Of a DNA stretch of 64,000 nt, positions 35,949 through 46,850 are shown in pieces. Made by a program: the position numbers and the translations under genes. Origin of the DNA: Dermanyssus gallinae (lineage: Eukaryota > Arthropoda > Arachnida > Mesostigmata > Dermanyssidae); the NCBI GenBank assembly GCA_003439945.1, contig QVRM01002239.1, forward strand, positions 62,001-126,000, written 5' to 3'. Each line of letters opens with the position of its first letter. Position 1 is the stretch's first letter. The notes under the pieces are model-generated. The model was not told where the DNA came from. It did not search any database and saw only the letters and a list, made by a program, of their open reading frames with translations.

Positions 35949-37578
35949 CACATCGTTAGTACCACCTACGGCCGCTTACGATGTGCAGAGCTTACAAGTC
36001 CCAATATCTAGAGAGCTTGCCGGGTTGGCTGTGCGAACTACGATCAATAGAATGACGGACTGGCAGAGGCACAGACTTATTTCAACGACGGATTGTCTGC
36101 CCGGATCTCAGACTCTCAAACACACATAGCTATTGCTGCAGCTTGCAGAGAGCATTTGTACTGAGTTACTGGCAGGCCATGTTTGCATTGCGATGAAGCT
36201 ACAGAATTGCGGCTGGTCGGTCGATTCGGTCGGCGTGCCGAGCACTGCTACCTTATTCCCGCGTCGCACGTCCAACAAGAACATTCTTCGCAAGATAAAC
36301 ACTACGCTCTTGCGTCTTCCGTGTGTGCGTTGAACAACGTTTATGGATCTGTACACCTGCGTAGCCCGGCTGCGTAGCACTGCGACCAATTGTGGTGGGC
36401 ATAAGAGAATCGGTAAGTTAGGTGCCGTCCCATAGGAGCAGATGACTCATTTCAACACATTGTCTCTGGGCGGAGACGTCGTCTGGGCGCAGCTAGTATA
36501 CACGATCGGTGATCTCCATGGAAAGTGCAACACGAGGGAGCGCGTGCTGTCTGTCTGAGACAAGTACGTCCGCTGGGCGAAGCGCCACATCGCCCATAAC
36601 GGGTGCCCCCATATGGGTAGACTATTCGCCCCGGGGCTTGTCCTGGTTGTCTCAGGAAGACGGAAAACATCATAACGATGATCCCCTTCTAATAACGCAC
36701 TTGGACGGACAACTTCAAACTGCTCGCGTATGGGACGTTAGGTCACGGAGGCCCCACAACGGACAACACAGTATGTGCTAAGCTGGGCAACACTACGGGA
36801 AATGAGAGGCTTGGGCGAGCTTCTGAGGCATTGGATTCCTTCTCCGTTAAATCTAACGGGTCGTCAATTCAATTCAATGTTGCGTCATTTTTTAGAAAAC
36901 AGAAAGTCTAGAACCCTGTCCGGCGGCTGATTCGTTGATGTATTGCAGGGCGCGTTGATTGTTGAAAAACGGTATGAGAGTAGATAGATGCTAGCAAATA
37001 TGTGTGTCAGTGTGTGGTCATTTTATGCATATGTGTGTTTGACGCCAACTTGATCTTCTTACGCTTGTCATATAGACGCCTGCACGATGTTACGAACCAC
37101 AAACACAAGTCTACCAGGTTTGCTGGTTGGCCATGGCATAATGATTTTTCGTGTGATCGGTCAATCGCCCACTCAAAAATTCATTATGATTATTATTCTA
37201 TTTTGTTGCTGTTGTTGTTGTTATTATGTAAATTTGTTTATTACTAAATAATAATTTGTATTCATTATCATACACCATAATATCTAAAATATGTATCATT
37301 GTTGACCGTGCAACAGTTATGTAAACGTCCTCGGTGCATTCCAGAATTCGCCTCACCATGATTTCAAGCCCGTATGTTTTTAATTCTAGGGGCTGGGGGA
37401 TAGTCTAGAATTAGGAGCAGCTGGAGCTGTTGTGTGTGGTAACTACCTCACAAGGAGCCAAATGATAAAAAAGCGGGAAAAGGACGCTGGGGAAGCAGGC
37501 GGTTAGTACGGACGAATAGGCTAGTGCTGAGGCGAATAAACGGAGACAGCAGATTTACCACATGCTGAGAGGATTAAT
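35949..37578. other. Intergenic; GC-richer patch at 36440-36660
   Basis: Overlapping opposite-strand frames at 36452-36781; no protein family was recognised. A short GTT run lies near 37205-37221. Confidence 0.45.
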
Positions 37579-37579
37579 G

Positions 37580-37655
<76 letters not shown>

Positions 37656-37660
37656 TAATA
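37579..37660. repeat. (AAT)n microsatellite
   Basis: About 80 bp with one AAC variant. Confidence 0.96.
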
Positions 37661-37726
37661 ACTAGTACAAATGGTAGTGGTAGTACATATAGCAGTAAGT
37701 ACCCCCTAGCTAAAGTGTGGCGCATT

Positions 37727-38110
37727 GAGCAGCAGCAGCAGCAGCAACGGCAACAGCTTCTAAGTCTAAGCGAGATGGGTCGCGACGTGAGGTAAGAGAG
37801 CTATGGATGGCAGATGAGCTCCTCGTGAACGTGGTTCCTCAGAACAAGCGAGGAGGAGGGAGCAGTATTGCTGCACAGTCATTGCAAGTACCACCAGTAG
37901 CAACATGAGCAGCTAGCATCATCAGGCAATTGATGACTGTGTGGGGATGAGATGTGATGAAGCTGAGGAAGATCACAACAACAACAACAACAACCGCAAA
38001 TACGATGTATGACGAAATCGACGACAAGGACAACGACGACAACAACAACAACAACCGCAACAACAACAACCTTCACGACAACAACAACATCAAACGCAGC
38101 AACAACAACG
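37727..38110. repeat. CAG and CAA trinucleotide-rich block
   Basis: (CAG)n at 37727-37745 and repeated (CAA)n/(CGA)n runs at 37974-38110. Such triplet-rich, GC-richer DNA extends to the acidic protein gene at 39.9 kb and resembles arthropod 5' flank or UTR sequence. The frames through it give low-complexity Val/Leu/Phe peptides only. Confidence 0.85.
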
Positions 38111-38851
38111 TTGGTGGCGAGGATACCTGAAGAACGGCGTGTGAGGAAAGGAGAAGGGCAAGGAGGAGAATGATCTTGAATGAACCGGGCCGAAGAGAAG
38201 AAGAAGACAAAGAAGAAAGTGAAGAAGCGTAAGAAAACAGTTGGAATGGATGAGATAAAGTCGAAGAATACCGAATAGACTGACGGATCGACGCTCGGAC
38301 GCACGAAGGGTGGTCGTGACGGCGATAGGGACGCATGGGTGATGATATCGTCACATGCGGATGATCCGGCGGGAGAGAAAGGGAAGCCAGCAGCTCACCT
38401 ACCTACGACTAGTAGCTGTAGTAATCGCAGTAGTAGCAGTACAACAACATCAGCAAACCGCCATCAAGTGGTGCAGCAGCGGCGGCCGCGGCTTAAGTAG
38501 TCAATGGACACTGGACGGCCACGACATGATGAAGTGATATAGGATAGGTGATGATAATGGTGATGGTGGATCAAGTCGTTGTCCATCGGATGTAGTTAGC
38601 CGATATGCATTGATGTAGTTAGTTGCTACTTCTGTAGCAGTAGTAGTAAATTAGAATAGCAATGATTGAAATTAGATTCAGAATCAAAATGCTGTAGTAA
38701 TAGTAACAGTAACACAATCCAAAAACGACGGATCTGCTTAACGAGCCATCGTGGTGAGCTGGCCGGCAGGTTTCCCATCACCAAAGTTGTCGTGTGCCGC
38801 GATCTTGTCGTGATCAGTTCCCACTCACTGGCTCGTAGAGTGGTGTGGTCG

Positions 38852-38882
<31 letters not shown>

Positions 38883-39835
38883 GGTGATATTGCTACTGTT
38901 GTTGTTGATGCTGTGGATGTTGCTGCCGCTGCTGCCGCCCCTACTTCTGGTGCAGGTTCCGTCGGAGTCGGTGGCGTTGCTGTTTATCTCTGTAAAAGGT
39001 GCCTCAAGCGACAGACACGATTAACCCTCCTCCCCGTCGAGAGTTGCCCTTTCACCTAAGCGAGGGAAAAAAAGAAGAAGACGGGTCAGTTGAATGGAGC
39101 GCACGTAGAAGTCGAAAAACGGCGCTTCTTCCATCTGACTAAGTAGTACTCGGAAATCGATACGGAAACTGGAACGAGGATGAGACAACGAGACTTTGAC
39201 AGAAGAAGCACATGACAGAAGCGCGCTAGCAAGTATTGCCGCTTAAGTGTTGAATTGAACGTTTTCGGCGTAACGACGACGCTGACGATGAATGATTCTA
39301 GCCTATGAGTTCGCTCTCCGGCCAGATTCGGGTGATCGTGATTTACATCATTTTTCACCGCAAGCCCAACCGCACGAAAAGCTGCTGCGGCGTGGCCGAG
39401 TTCACCGGAACAGCGAAGAACATTTCGGCTCATAGCCGAGGAGTGTAGCCGAGTGTCTGGACGTATGTGCGCGGCTTTCTCTACACGTGCCCGCAGATGT
39501 ACGGCTTACGGACTATTTTGGGTACGCTCTGACACACCGGCGTCGTCTCCCTGCTATCGAGGGCGTTCCATGAGTCTAAGAAGACTAAGACGAAAACGGA
39601 GGAAAAGAAGATAAATGTGGTGCCTTCTCGTTTCTTACCCCCTTACGTGATGATGGCTCTCGACACCCTATCGACCCTCGACCGAGCTGACGGATGAGGT
39701 CCTCTCCTCTTCGACGTATTCACACCCCCGTATCCACCCCCGCGCCGCGACCCTTCTGTCCTTCCGAGCAGCTGTGTGTTCAGCCTACATACCTCTAACC
39801 GGTGCAACAGAAGCAGCAGCAGCAGGAGTACCAGC
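38111..39835. other. GC-richer 5' flank of the acidic-protein gene; (TTG)n at 38851-38883
   Basis: No recognisable exon. The composition shifts from the AT-rich background to roughly balanced, with purine-rich tracts (GAAGAAG at 38190-38230) and a perfect (TTG)11 run. Confidence 0.5.
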
Positions 39836-39872
39836 TATAAAAGGATAGGTAATAATCAATGCCACAATCAGA
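39836..39872 (+). promoter_or_regulatory. Core promoter: TATA box plus initiator
   Basis: TATAAAAG at 39836-39843 is followed 26 bp later by TCAGA (39868-39872), an arthropod initiator-like TCAG. The A at 39870 lies about 34 bp from the TATA start, the normal spacing. The predicted 5' UTR is about 30 nt. Confidence 0.75.
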
Positions 39873-39899
39873 CGTACAACACTCTCCTAGCTCGCCGCG

Positions 39900-40550
39900 A
39901 TGCTGTCCCGAACTATCCTGCTGATCGGCGCTGCGGGGGCAGTTGCCCTTGTGGTACCCGTTCAGGCACGTCCATTGAGGCTATCGGCCGTGCCAGTATT
40001 GGCGACCGACAGAGACGCCCTCGACGACCTCACAACAGCATTTGTCACTCGGCGGACGGTCGACGGCGACGAAACCGACGCCCACGTGCACGCAGGCGGC
40101 GACAGCAACAACAATAACAACAACGACGATGACGACGACGACAACGCCACCATTACCACCACCACCCCGACCGGCCTTTACGACAGCGATGCAACGGCTG
40201 TTCAGCGCGAAGACGCGAGCCTCACCGAGCTCGACGAGCCGCTGCCGACCATTAACTCGACGGCGACGATGAACCGTGTCGAGATCGTCGAAGAGTGCGA
40301 GAAGTACGCCCGGATCGTGGTCAATGGTCGGAACCGCATCGAGGAGGCGATTGTGGCGTTCGCAGAGCACGCCGGCGACCGTCACGACGACAACGACGAC
40401 GACGACGACGCAACGCCAACCGATCTCGACGAGGAAGAGGAACGCCGACGAATCTCCGAGGCCGTCGCGCGCGTACTCAACGGACGCAGCGGCGATAAGC
40501 TCGACAAGTACTTTCGCTGCGTCGAGAGGCTGACCGGTGGAGCGGCGTGA
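39900..40550 (+). CDS. Secreted acidic low-complexity protein, 216 aa, single exon
   Basis: Function unknown. The ATG at 39900 follows GCCGCG and sits about 30 bp after the predicted start site. Residues 1-23 form a clear signal peptide (MLSRTILLIGAAGAVALVVP, cleavage after VQA), so the product should be secreted. The mature part has an Asn/Asp homopolymer region (near residues 69-82), a Thr-rich stretch with sequons NATI and NSTA, and a second Asp run near 164-171. A helical, charged C-terminal domain carries just two cysteines (VEECEKYARIVV and YFRCVERL), which could form one disulphide, and the segment between them is rich in Glu/Arg. It has no dibasic hormone pattern typical of neuropeptides that I can support. 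The Asn/Asp runs are encoded by expandable AAC/GAC triplets. GC-rich codon choice differs from the neighbourhood and supports real coding. Confidence 0.75.
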   Translation: MLSRTILLIGAAGAVALVVPVQARPLRLSAVPVLATDRDALDDLTTAFVTRRTVDGDETDAHVHAGGDSNNNNNNDDDDDDNATITTTTPTGLYDSDATAVQREDASLTELDEPLPTINSTATMNRVEIVEECEKYARIVVNGRNRIEEAIVAFAEHAGDRHDDNDDDDDATPTDLDEEEERRRISEAVARVLNGRSGDKLDKYFRCVERLTGGAA

Positions 40551-40647
40551 CGGCCCGTCAGGCGGCATCCACCTTTCCAATCTAAAAAGTTGGATAGTGG
40601 TTTAAGTCAGAAGATGTCTAGCTACAGAAAAGGGCCGTCAATGAGGG

Positions 40648-40691
40648 CGTTTGAGCGTGGACGCGCCTTGGGCGTCCAAGACGCTCAAACG
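40648..40691 (+). promoter_or_regulatory. Stem-loop in presumed 3' UTR
   Basis: CGTTTGAGCGTGGACGC pairs with GCGTCCAAGACGCTCAAACG around a 7-nt loop, with a 3-nt bulge in the 3' arm. It lies about 98 nt after the stop of the acidic-protein gene on the transcribed strand and could act in the mRNA. Confidence 0.7.
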
Positions 40692-41099
40692 TTGTAGATG
40701 CCGCAGTTCGTGAGATGGATACACCGATTCTTCGCCGACCACGCTACGTACTATCTACGTATCTAACGTCCTGAGTGTTAGTTTTGTACATAAACATACG
40801 CACACATAACACATACAAGCATGTATATACATATCTACCTAACACATACAAACATGTATATACATACACACGTACGCATGCCGATCTTTTTATCTCTCTA
40901 ACCTGTACAGACAGCTAGACGAACACTAGACACCTTTCGATGCGGGCTACGTGAAGCCGTTAGCAAAAGACAAAGTCGACGTCAGATCTCGGGCCCTCGG
41001 ATCACTCCATTGTTCGATATCGATTAAACGGATGAAGCCATTGCAGAAGCAGCAGCAGTAGTTGGCTGCACTACTGCCCACTTACATGTATATTTATCG

Positions 41100-41144
<45 letters not shown>

Positions 41145-41531
41145 GTGCAATAGAGCCACAAGCCCCAGAATGGTAGCAGAAACGTCTCTGAAAATTTGCT
41201 GCTATTTAATGTTGCTGCATGTAGTTCAATCATTTGCTTTCATGACCTGCTCAAGCCTGCCGGTTATGTTGATGTATGCCCATGTACAGTAATATAGTGT
41301 TATTTCGGCGTAACGACAGTGAAGATGATAGGACTCTCTTAACCAAGCTAAACCCGCTTCTTTCAAACTAGCACATCACGGCGCATGCAACATTGTACAT
41401 AAAAAATAAATAATATTGTCTTTGATTAATTGTCGTCTTTTGGCAAAACCTAACTTGTTACACTATACGCATGCATATCACACGCGTGTAAGCTGCGAAT
41501 AGAGCCGTCTTCTGTTTAACATTGCTTTGTG

Positions 41532-41577
<46 letters not shown>

Positions 41578-42267
41578 GAGTGCCCAAACCCAATTTGGAC
41601 AGATTTAGGCATTATTTTGCAGCGAAAAACAAATGTGCGGGCGCAAGATAGCGAGTTGTTCCGTGGAGAAACTGGACATACCAGCATGTTCGGAAAAAAG
41701 GTTTTGTCTGAAAAACATCCAACATGGCTGGTGACGAAAGAGGTGACGGTCCTATTGAGTTGAACAGTTTACAAAAATCAAGATCCTATAATGCTTAGTT
41801 CTTTCCTTATCCCTCCCGTTCAATGCATCAACATGTTGCTACAATTATGCTACAATCAAACAAACATATTCATAAGAATGCTTCTCATGGGGATCAGTCT
41901 GGTACCTTGCTGCTTGATGGTGCTTTGATTTGTGATCTGTTGCCGTATTACTCCAGTACGCCAGATTTTCCCGCGGCTCGATGCTGGGTTCCCATAGAGC
42001 CCATCGTTAACCGAGATGGGGAAGTTAGCCACTGCCATACGATCCGCATCTGGGGGTCGTCAACGTCTCGACCTGCGTCATAATCATCTCGCCAATCCAA
42101 TCACTCAATCGATTCGGTGTGATCAAAGTGACTATTCTTCGTTCACTAGCCAGTCGTTGGGTGATTTTAAGATGGGGCAGCATTTTCTTTCGAATTATTG
42201 AGCGCACCTTGTACCTCTTGTAATCGCACATTTTGTGAATGAGCAAGTAGGGTCCAGCAACAGGGAC
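40692..42267. other. 3' flank and intergenic; (TA)n at 41100-41141 and 41535-41575
   Basis: Candidate poly(A) signals for the upstream gene are ATTAAA near 41023 and AATAAA at 41405-41410. No further gene was recognised. Confidence 0.5.
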
Positions 42268-42284
42268 ACCTGTATAACAAAAAA
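42268..42284. repeat. Target-site duplication, left copy
   Basis: ACCTGTATAACAAAAAA, repeated exactly at 42503-42519 on the other side of the SINE. Confidence 0.93.
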
Positions 42285-42502
42285 CTTTTAACTTAATGGG
42301 GATTGGATGGCAATGCACCATCTCTTTTTATTAAGACATCTGTGCTCCTTGTTTTTTTCCGATCATGATCGATTTTTAGTTCACTCCGGCATTCATTTTG
42401 TTGTTAACTTGGGAACCATGAAAACCAATTTAGGAGTGGTCTCGAACCCAGGCCTCCCGAATGCAAGGCCAAGGTTTTTGCCACTAAGCCATCTTGCTCG
42501 GT
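42285..42502 (-). mobile_element. SINE family III, complete insertion with target duplication
   Basis: Minus-strand head reads GAGCAAGATGGCTTAGTGGC (A box) and, about 45 bp on, GGGTTCGAGACC (B box), a clear tRNA-derived pol III promoter. The body follows (CCACTCCTAAATTGGTTTTC, TGCCGGAGTGAACTAAA) and a tail with A-rich runs. A perfect 17-bp direct repeat bounds the 218-bp insert, direct evidence for retroposition. A second copy is at 46185-46345. Confidence 0.93.
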
Positions 42503-42519
42503 ACCTGTATAACAAAAAA
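42503..42519. repeat. Target-site duplication, right copy
   Basis: Exact repeat of 42268-42284. Confidence 0.93.
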
Positions 42520-44121
42520 AGTAAGTATTTTTATTGTCACTCTATATATATATATACACACACATATATTTATACGGGTATATATTTTTTGCGGGTCTGC
42601 CCGCAAAACTGATGAACGCCCGCCCCATACAGAATGTTCATCGAAGAGCATCGTTACGGTTTCGTGTCAAGATGGGTCTGCTGATCGCATCGCAACTCTG
42701 TGTATCGCTCCCTACGCTGGCCAATCAAGAACCAACAGTGTGGATCATTTGACGCAATCACGTATGTTATCCTAACATAACGCTTTGCTCTCGCATCGAC
42801 GTCGTTCCCTAGCGTTGTTCAGATCGTGTAATCTGTTCCCATACACACACCCACACATATATACGTCCACATATAGATATATTTCTCGTATGCACATTTG
42901 TCCCTACGTATACGGGTATCAAGGCAGGCAGATACATTGAACCCACAGGCACTGATATGAGGCAGCGCTATTACAATCACGAAATTGTATGGCAGCAAAA
43001 TGTGAACTTATTACACAGATTAATGCCACAGGACTTGCTTGCGGGCGGTGCACGGTGCACGCGCTTGGCTTCCATTAGGTCAAGCCGAACTAAATGCGCC
43101 GTAATCCGTGGCCGGCGTGATATCTGGTCATTATTTTTGCCTCTTAATCGTCTTTATTATTCATTTATCATATAATTATTTGTCGTCGGCGTCGATTAGT
43201 AGGCAAACGTGCGAACGCACAACATGGTTTCAAACAACACAGCACAGTATTCTACTCATTTTTTTTGTTTTGTTCTTATCATGCTTTGTTTATGTCGTGT
43301 CATAATGATTAAGCTACAGTTAGATTTTGGAGCTGCTGAATTACGGAGCTGCGTTATTTCATAAGTTTTCGTAACTGACAATGATCAAGTGCTATCACAT
43401 GAGCCTGTTAAGCTGAATACACAAATACTACACATACATATACGTAGGAAACAATCACGAATACAACAACACGCATAGTGATTATGCGCTATGGGAGTTA
43501 CCTCCTGATGTGTACTAAACAGATGGTAAATACTTACATGATGGCATATTATTGAATAACATAACGAAGCGTCGTTTGTACGTCATATTTAAATGTACAT
43601 GCATATATTTGTGTAGGAGTATATTTTAAAAATTTCCGCGAAGTAGAGGTTGACTTAGAGTCTACTGGGAGACAGCGTTATCACTTTTATTTTTAGGTGG
43701 AATATTCAAGCCGATTCTCCTAAAAAAGTATGACATAGAATATTTACAATGGTATGGCTAAGAGCTTGAGAGGCATTTGTTTTTTTGCGTGACGTAACGT
43801 TTTACTTTAACTCCAGCAAAAATCAAAGTTGTAACAGCTGGTTTTCCAGTATGCGTTCGACTAAATGTGATTACACACCTGAATTGCCGAATTTTGAAAT
43901 GGCGAATTCAGGCAATGACTTACCAGAAAATCTCTGATGTTGCACGTATGCACTTCCGACAAAATGCAGAAAACGTCGACGTAAGCGGTTGATTAATGTA
44001 TGTTAATTTTCCGCATATTAAGATGCCGCTTGATCTAATACGAACGGTATGTTCTTATTTCATTCAAGAGCGTTTTTTTTTCAATTTTAATGTAATTTAT
44101 TAATTGGAAATTCACTTAGCC
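42520..44121. other. Intergenic, nothing recognised
   Basis: AT-rich unique DNA with short TA/CA runs at 42543-42567. Confidence 0.5.
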
Positions 44122-44181
44122 TTACACATGTATCCTTATATTTGTGTATGTATATACACATACGTAAGATACGTAATACTA

Positions 44182-44213
<32 letters not shown>

Positions 44214-44434
44214 GATAGATAGCATATAGGTTGTAGATGCAGTAAATAAATACTACTAAACATACTGTGAACTATGTTTATATGTAACACATGTATCGTT
44301 ATATTTGTGCATGCATATACACAGACGTTGGATACGTAAAGCTATATATATATATATATATATATAATACATTTTGAGATAGATAGCATATAGATTTCAG
44401 ATGCAGTTAATACCACTGTAAACTATGTTTGTAT
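44122..44434. repeat. Two-copy tandem duplication (~160 bp) each containing (TA)n
   Basis: The first unit (about 44122-44283) and second (about 44284-44434) share, in order, ACACATGTATC-TTATATTTGTG, TATACACA-ACGT, TACGTAA, a TA run, AGATAGATAGCATATAG and AACTATGTTT-TATG. The TA runs (44180-44204, 44343-44367) are at the same place in both units. Confidence 0.88.
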
Positions 44435-45473
44435 GTAAGCCTTCCGAGTTGTATCCACACAGTGTATCCGAGCCGGGGTGAAGAGGCGGGGGGGGGGGGG
44501 AGGGCGAAGCAGTATATATAGAGAACTCTATGACCGAATATCTCGCACCTTCGCCTTCGACCACGGCGAAACGTGCCCTGCTAGTGCGAGGACAAGGAGT
44601 CGAGTTGGGGCAGTTCTGCTGGTTGTTACCGTTATTGGCTTTGGGCGGTCAAAAGGTGGTATGGTCCGTATAGTCATCTGCTGTGGTTATCATCATAACA
44701 GCTGCTCTGTGCTGCTTCGCCGCCCCAAAGAAAGTGAACCCAACTTCGTTGCGTAGCAATCAGGTCGTAATCGCAAGACGACTAGATGTGGGGACCGAGT
44801 GTGGAAGAGAGAGAGCGAGATAGAGAGATACATAAGGCACCTCTCGATGAGTCCCTAGAGACAACGCCGAGGTTATCGTGACAAACGCAGACTAGCGGAT
44901 AGATCGGTGCACCTCCGTCCGGCAGAATGACCTCTCATTAGCCGGCAAGGAGATTCCATTCTGCTGAATGCAGGCGAAATCGTCGTCGTTATAGTAGTCG
45001 AAGACTACGACGACCGGTAGATAACTCAGTAGAACTAAACCGTCGGTTGCAGATGATGCGGCTGCTCTCTCTGCGGTGGGCCAAACAACCACTTGCCTCG
45101 ATTATTGATCACCACCGTATCTTTGCTGCTGCTCTACTCCGCCCTGACCGACCTGTCTGCCTGTATGTCCGCCTGTCTTTATTGGTTGCCTTTTGTGCCG
45201 TGCTGAACACCCCCCAAAGTATGGCTGTGCGGTACAACGACAGTACATTTTGTTGGCCCCCCAAGGACCCCACGGAATCTGGTACAGCTTCGGTTTGCTG
45301 CTGCTGCAGGTGCTGCTGCTGCTGACCGATGAATAATAGTGACCGAGGTCGGCAATAGTTGAACCGGACAGAGAGACCTCATAATTTACCGTTGATAGCG
45401 ACCAGCCAAGAAGCCAACGATGTCTTTAAATATACGTATCTGTGTGTCCACGTACCTATAATATTAGAAATGT

Positions 45474-45509
<36 letters not shown>

Positions 45510-45519
45510 CAGATGTATT

Positions 45520-45565
<46 letters not shown>

Positions 45566-46184
45566 TACAGATTTATTACACATATACACATTATGAATGG
45601 GTACGTATAGATAATGGAACTCCCTTTTGTTGCAAATTAGGAAGGGTGGATCGGAGATGTAGTACAATCCTGGCAACCACGTTGACATACCTTATCGGGG
45701 GGTACACATAAGGCAAACCATTCACCATCGAATGAAACTATTTAGCCATGCGCTAGAGAAAAGGTTGTCTATCTGTTTTGTGCGCGCGACAGCTTTAGGG
45801 ACTATCGAAGGGCGGTTTCTTTTAGTAGAGACTGTTTGATCAGACGTTATAAAAGTGATGAGCGATAGTGAGTGGCACATCGGTCGCACCTTTATAGCAC
45901 CTCTACTCGTGATGCCTTTTTTTCAAAAATGCTTCTGCAAATCACAATACATGATCTTATCTATATCATCGTTTTATTAGTGAAATTATATTTTTGAAGG
46001 GGCTCGGCGACTACAGGAGGTACCCTGTACAGACAGTTTCAACAACGGTGCTAGCAGCATGTATAGTAAAGAAGCAGTAATACATACGCCTTTATTTCTA
46101 AATAGAGGAACGAAGTTTTAAATTTCAGAGATTTTTTTTTAATTTTTCCGTAAGGCTAATGCTTGCGTACGGTTTTTTTTTATG
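44435..46184. other. Intergenic; G13 run at 44488-44500 and two (TA)n tracts
   Basis: A GC-richer patch (44440-45330) has a TATATATAG run at about 44512 and trinucleotide CTG repeats near 45298-45325. TA tracts at 45479-45508 and 45523-45559 are each followed by the same ATTACAGAT-TATTACACATAT block. No gene is supported. Confidence 0.5.
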
Positions 46185-46345
46185 TCATGGCTAATGTTTA
46201 ATTCACTCCGGCGTTTATTTTGCCTAAATTGGAAACCATGCAAACCAATTTAAGAGTGGCCGGACTGGCTCTCGAACCCACTCCTCCCAAATGCAAGGCA
46301 AAGACCACTTTGCCACTAAGACATCTTGCTCGCTGATAATCAGAA
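46185..46345 (-). mobile_element. SINE family III, second copy
   Basis: Minus-strand A box GATGTCTTAGTGGC and B box GGGTTCGAGAGCC, with the family body (CCACTCTTAAATTGGTTTGC, CGCCGGAGTGAATTAAA). Head spacing is slightly longer than in the 42 kb copy. No target duplication seen. Confidence 0.88.
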
Positions 46346-46393
46346 ACAAGAGTAAGTAGCAATATAGCATTTGGTAGCGGTAACAGCAGCAGC

Positions 46394-46396
46394 AAT

Positions 46397-46440
<44 letters not shown>
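46394..46440. repeat. (AAC)n microsatellite
   Basis: About 47 bp of AAC with one GAC, directly after the candidate terminal exon on the minus strand. Confidence 0.95.
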
Positions 46441-46466
46441 TAATATACTATTTTTATTGCAAATGA

Positions 46467-46847
46467 CTAAGAGGATAATTCCATCGGATTGACAGACAGA
46501 TGTAACGCCTTTACGGTGTTGACTTCACGTGCGCGAAGCGTGTCTGTGGTGTGGTGGCGATCCATTGAGTAGATGGGCTCTCCAGCGGTGTTCGTTCGTA
46601 CTACAGACAAGCCCTGTCGCCACCATCTTCGACCGTGGAGTTCGACCAGACTGACTTCGTAGTTAGTCGTAGGTTGACGTTGCAGTTGTAGCAAGCAACG
46701 GTCAAACAACGCCGACGCAGAAGTGGCCCAGTGCAGGGGCACAGGCTGCTCACTTCTGTGGCCGTTCAACCAGAAACCAGGGGGCATGGCGGTGTGAGCA
46801 CAGCATTGGCCGTCGGCGCAATCTTCCGGTTGCTGCTTTATGCGACC
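46467..46847 (-). CDS. Candidate terminal coding exon, product unknown
   Basis: An open frame of 126 codons runs from just after TGA (46848-46850) to TAG 46467, in a GC-richer patch. It begins with a cysteine-dense stretch (KQQPEDCADGQCCAHTAMP) and continues with ordinary mixed composition including LHWATSASALFDRCLLQLQR, VELHGRRWWRQGLSVV and LRAREVNTVKALHLS. AATAAA follows the stop by 9 nt (46453-46458). The frame contains an ATG (46787), but the Cys block lies upstream of it, so an upstream exon and an acceptor near 46850 (TTCGTTCCTGAG) are plausible. The DC--GQCC motif is reminiscent of small secreted disulphide-rich proteins, but I do not recognise the family. It could be chance. Confidence 0.35.
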   Translation of the reverse strand, partial: GRIKQQPEDCADGQCCAHTAMPPGFWLNGHRSEQPVPLHWATSASALFDRCLLQLQRQPTTNYEVSLVELHGRRWWRQGLSVVRTNTAGEPIYSMDRHHTTDTLRAREVNTVKALHLSVNPMELSS

Positions 46848-46850
46848 TCA

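Noticed and set aside
36452..36781. Possible retroelement ORF in opposed 73- and 90-codon frames
   Set aside because: No endonuclease, RT or RNase H motif could be matched.
37839..38354. Three overlapping minus-strand frames rich in Val, Leu, Phe and Ser
   Set aside because: Reverse translation of CAA/GAA triplet repeats.
39981..40580. 199-codon minus-strand frame and a 113-codon plus frame (39776-40117) over the acidic-protein gene
   Set aside because: Val- and Arg-rich mirror translations of the GAC/AAC repeats. The 216-codon frame has the signal peptide, start context and promoter.
44478..44756. 92-codon frame next to a G13 run and a TATA-like sequence
   Set aside because: The Gly run is from the homopolymer. 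The TATATATAG is probably part of the TA background and no other coding evidence exists.
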